Source: an uncultured Rubrivivax sp. (GTDB taxonomy: Bacteria > Pseudomonadota > Gammaproteobacteria > Burkholderiales > Burkholderiaceae_C). From it: a stretch of 5,514 nt of DNA. The stretch lies in the NCBI GenBank assembly GCA_937975735.1, contig CALJUI010000008.1, forward strand, positions 1 through 5,514, given 5' to 3'. The translations under genes and the position numbers were made by a program. Positions 4,216-5,514 of the stretch are shown in pieces. Below the pieces are notes generated by a model. The model made no database searches, was not told the DNA's origin, and was given only the letters and a program-made list of their open reading frames with translations. The stretch's first letter is position 1, and every line of letters begins with the position of its first letter.

Positions 4216-5265
4216 ATGGCCCGGATTCCGCTGCAGACCCTGCCCGCCTTCCGCGCCGTCGCACGTCTGGGCCACATGCGTGCGGCGGCCGAGTCGCTGC
4301 ACCTGACGCACGGCGCCGTCAGCCAGCAGATCAAGCTGCACGAGACGCAGCCCGGCGTCGAGCTGTTCCACCGGCGCGGCCGCGGCATCGTGCTCAGCCC
4401 TGCCGGCCAGGCACTCGCCGGCGCCGTCGAGCAGGGCCTGCAGCGCATCGAGCTCGGCGTGCGCGAAGCCGAGCTCGCCGCCAGCGGCGGCGCCAGCGCG
4501 ATCCGGCTGTCGGCGGTGCCGTCGTTCATGCAGCGCTGGCTCCTGCCGCGCATGCCGCACTGGCGCGAGCGCCATCCCAAGCTCGCGATCGAACTGCACG
4601 CCTCGCAGCAGCTGATCGACCTCGTGCGCGAGGGCTACCACGCCGCGGTGCGCCAGGGCATCGGGCCCTGGCGCGGGCTGCAGGCCGACCGTCTGATCCA
4701 CTCCCCGCTGATCGCGGTGGGCACGCCCGAGGTCGCGCGCCGGCTGCTCGGGCGGCCGACGTCGGCACTGGCCGATGAGCCGCTGCTCGGTGACGCGGCC
4801 GAGTGGCAGCGCTTCTTCGCGCTCGCCGGCATCACCCCGACCGTGCGGCCGGTGGCGACGTTCAACGACGCCGGCCTGATGCTGCAGGCCGCCGAGCAGG
4901 GACTGGGCATCACGGTGGCTCGGGACCTGCTCGCCGCCGATGCGCTGCGCAACGGCCGCCTCGTCCGGCTGTCGCCGATCGAACTGCTCAGCGACAGCGC
5001 GCACCCGTTGTGGCTCGTGTACCCGCCGACGCTGCAGGACTGGCCGCCGCTGGTCGCGCTGCGGGAGTGGCTGCTGGCGGAGCTGGCCGCCTCTCAGGCC
5101 GAGCTCGAGCGGCTCGCCGCCCCGGCCGTCAACGCGGCGGCAGGAACAGCGCCTGCAGATCCGACAGGAAGTCGAAGCCGCGCGCCGTCGGCCGCACGTG
5201 GCCCAGGTCGCGCTCGACGAGGCCGCGGCGCTCGGCTTCGGCGAGCGCCGGCTCGATCGCGCTGA
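4216..5265 (+). CDS. LysR-family transcriptional regulator, GcvA-like
   Basis: Cytoplasmic DNA-binding regulator; the effector is unknown. From the ATG at 4216 it has 349 residues. The winged HTH is at about 5-65: LPAFRAVARLGHMRAAAESLHLTHGAVSQQIK, then GVELFHRRGRGIVLSPAG, wording typical of the GcvA/AmpR-like subgroup. The substrate-binding domain runs about 95-295 (IRLSAVPSFMQRWLLPRM, then YHAAVRQGIGPWRGL, FNDAGLMLQAAEQGLGITVARDLL, and PLWLVYPP). The turn HETQPG (42-47) replaces the usual LExxLG after the recognition helix. The start was chosen at 4216 because the domain begins there; the in-frame TTG at 4153 would add 21 poorly coding residues. Homologues are usually near 300 residues. The last 45 codons here are antisense to hemW and encode an Arg/Ala/Pro/Gly-rich tail (12 Arg in residues 320-349) with no domain resemblance. 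It is divergent from the small gene, which it may control along with itself. Confidence 0.94.
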   Translation: MARIPLQTLPAFRAVARLGHMRAAAESLHLTHGAVSQQIKLHETQPGVELFHRRGRGIVLSPAGQALAGAVEQGLQRIELGVREAELAASGGASAIRLSAVPSFMQRWLLPRMPHWRERHPKLAIELHASQQLIDLVREGYHAAVRQGIGPWRGLQADRLIHSPLIAVGTPEVARRLLGRPTSALADEPLLGDAAEWQRFFALAGITPTVRPVATFNDAGLMLQAAEQGLGITVARDLLAADALRNGRLVRLSPIELLSDSAHPLWLVYPPTLQDWPPLVALREWLLAELAASQAELERLAAPAVNAAAGTAPADPTGSRSRAPSAARGPGRARRGRGARLRRAPARSR

Positions 5266-5514
5266 CGGGCAGCCCGGCGCGGGCACGGAAGTCGTCGAGC
5301 GCGAAGCCGCCACGCAGCCGCAGCGCGTTGAGCACGAATTCGAAGCCGATCTCCCGGCGCGACACCTCGTGTTCGTTGGACACCGCACGACCGGCCAGCG
5401 CCTCTTCGATGTAGCGCGCCGGCTCGCGCCAGCGCACCTGGCGCACGACGCGGTGCGGGAAGCTCAGCTTGCCGTGGGCGCCGGCACCGATGCCGAGATA
5501 GTCGCCGAACCGCC
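5129..5514 (-). CDS. hemW: heme chaperone HemW (radical SAM, formerly oxygen-independent coproporphyrinogen III oxidase-like), C-terminal part
   Basis: HemW proteins are radical-SAM relatives of HemN that bind heme and hand it to acceptor proteins rather than oxidise coproporphyrinogen. Only about 127 C-terminal codons are in the window; the start and the CxxxCxxC iron-sulfur motif lie beyond the right edge. Seen: DYLGIGAGAHGKLSF just inside the edge (about 5457-5503), a hallmark of HemW; then RQVRWREPARYIEEAL; and a winged-helix-like HemN_C domain with FEFVLNALRLRGGF, GLPVSAIEPALAEAERRGLVE and VRPTARGFDFLSDLQALFL before the TGA at 5129-5131. The gene is intact as far as seen. It converges on the LysR gene and overlaps its 3' end by 137 bases, with no terminator visible between them. 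The hemW identification is by memory of family wording and is strong. Confidence 0.93.
   Translation of the reverse strand, partial: RFGDYLGIGAGAHGKLSFPHRVVRQVRWREPARYIEEALAGRAVSNEHEVSRREIGFEFVLNALRLRGGFALDDFRARAGLPVSAIEPALAEAERRGLVERDLGHVRPTARGFDFLSDLQALFLPPR

Noticed and set aside
1..5514. Mobile element, phage, defence system or CRISPR
   Set aside because: No transposase, integrase, terminal repeats, regularly spaced repeats or defence-type domains were seen; composition is uniform except for the short promoter region at 4118-4215.

Overview
The window is about 70% GC, uses G or C at almost every codon third position, and encodes a flagellar/chemotaxis gene set next to a LysR regulator and hemW. 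Together these suggest a motile betaproteobacterium, most likely of the Burkholderiales (Rubrivivax/Leptothrix/Methylibium-like lineage). This placement is inferred from gene content and composition, not from a search. The sequence looks chromosomal and ordinary in composition. I see no tRNA, rRNA, CRISPR array, insertion sequence or phage gene.

Region 1 (1-1085, minus strand): a GGDEF diguanylate cyclase with intact active-site and inhibitory-site motifs is followed, with a 4-base ATGA overlap, by the first 95 codons of a MinD/FlhG-type ATPase that runs off the left edge. The two are probably translationally coupled and link c-di-GMP production to flagellar number or placement. Region 2 (1136-3813, plus strand): cheR, cheD and cheB form a tight operon divergent from the GGDEF gene, with gaps of 30 and 11 bases. 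CheR methylates chemoreceptor glutamates, CheD deamidates receptor glutamines, and CheB removes methyl groups and deamidates, with its activity controlled by phosphorylation from CheA. This is a complete adaptation module with all catalytic residues present. No receptor, cheA, cheW or cheY lies in the window.

Region 3 (3824-4215): a small 97-codon gene of unknown function, possibly a diverged DUF1127-like protein, runs on the minus strand and converges on cheB. It is separated by a 98-base AT-rich divergent promoter region from a GcvA-type LysR regulator (4216-5265, plus). This region holds a textbook T-N11-A LysR box over the -10 of the regulator, and a second dyad over the probable promoter of the small gene. 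Region 4 (5129-5514, minus): the C-terminal third of HemW (radical-SAM heme chaperone), whose 3' end overlaps the LysR gene tail to tail by 137 bases.

I did not find a clearly new system. The points most worth a second look are the coupled GGDEF-FlhG pair beside the adaptation operon, the LysR/small-gene divergent unit with its dyads, and the arginine-rich LysR tail whose composition is explained by being antisense to hemW.
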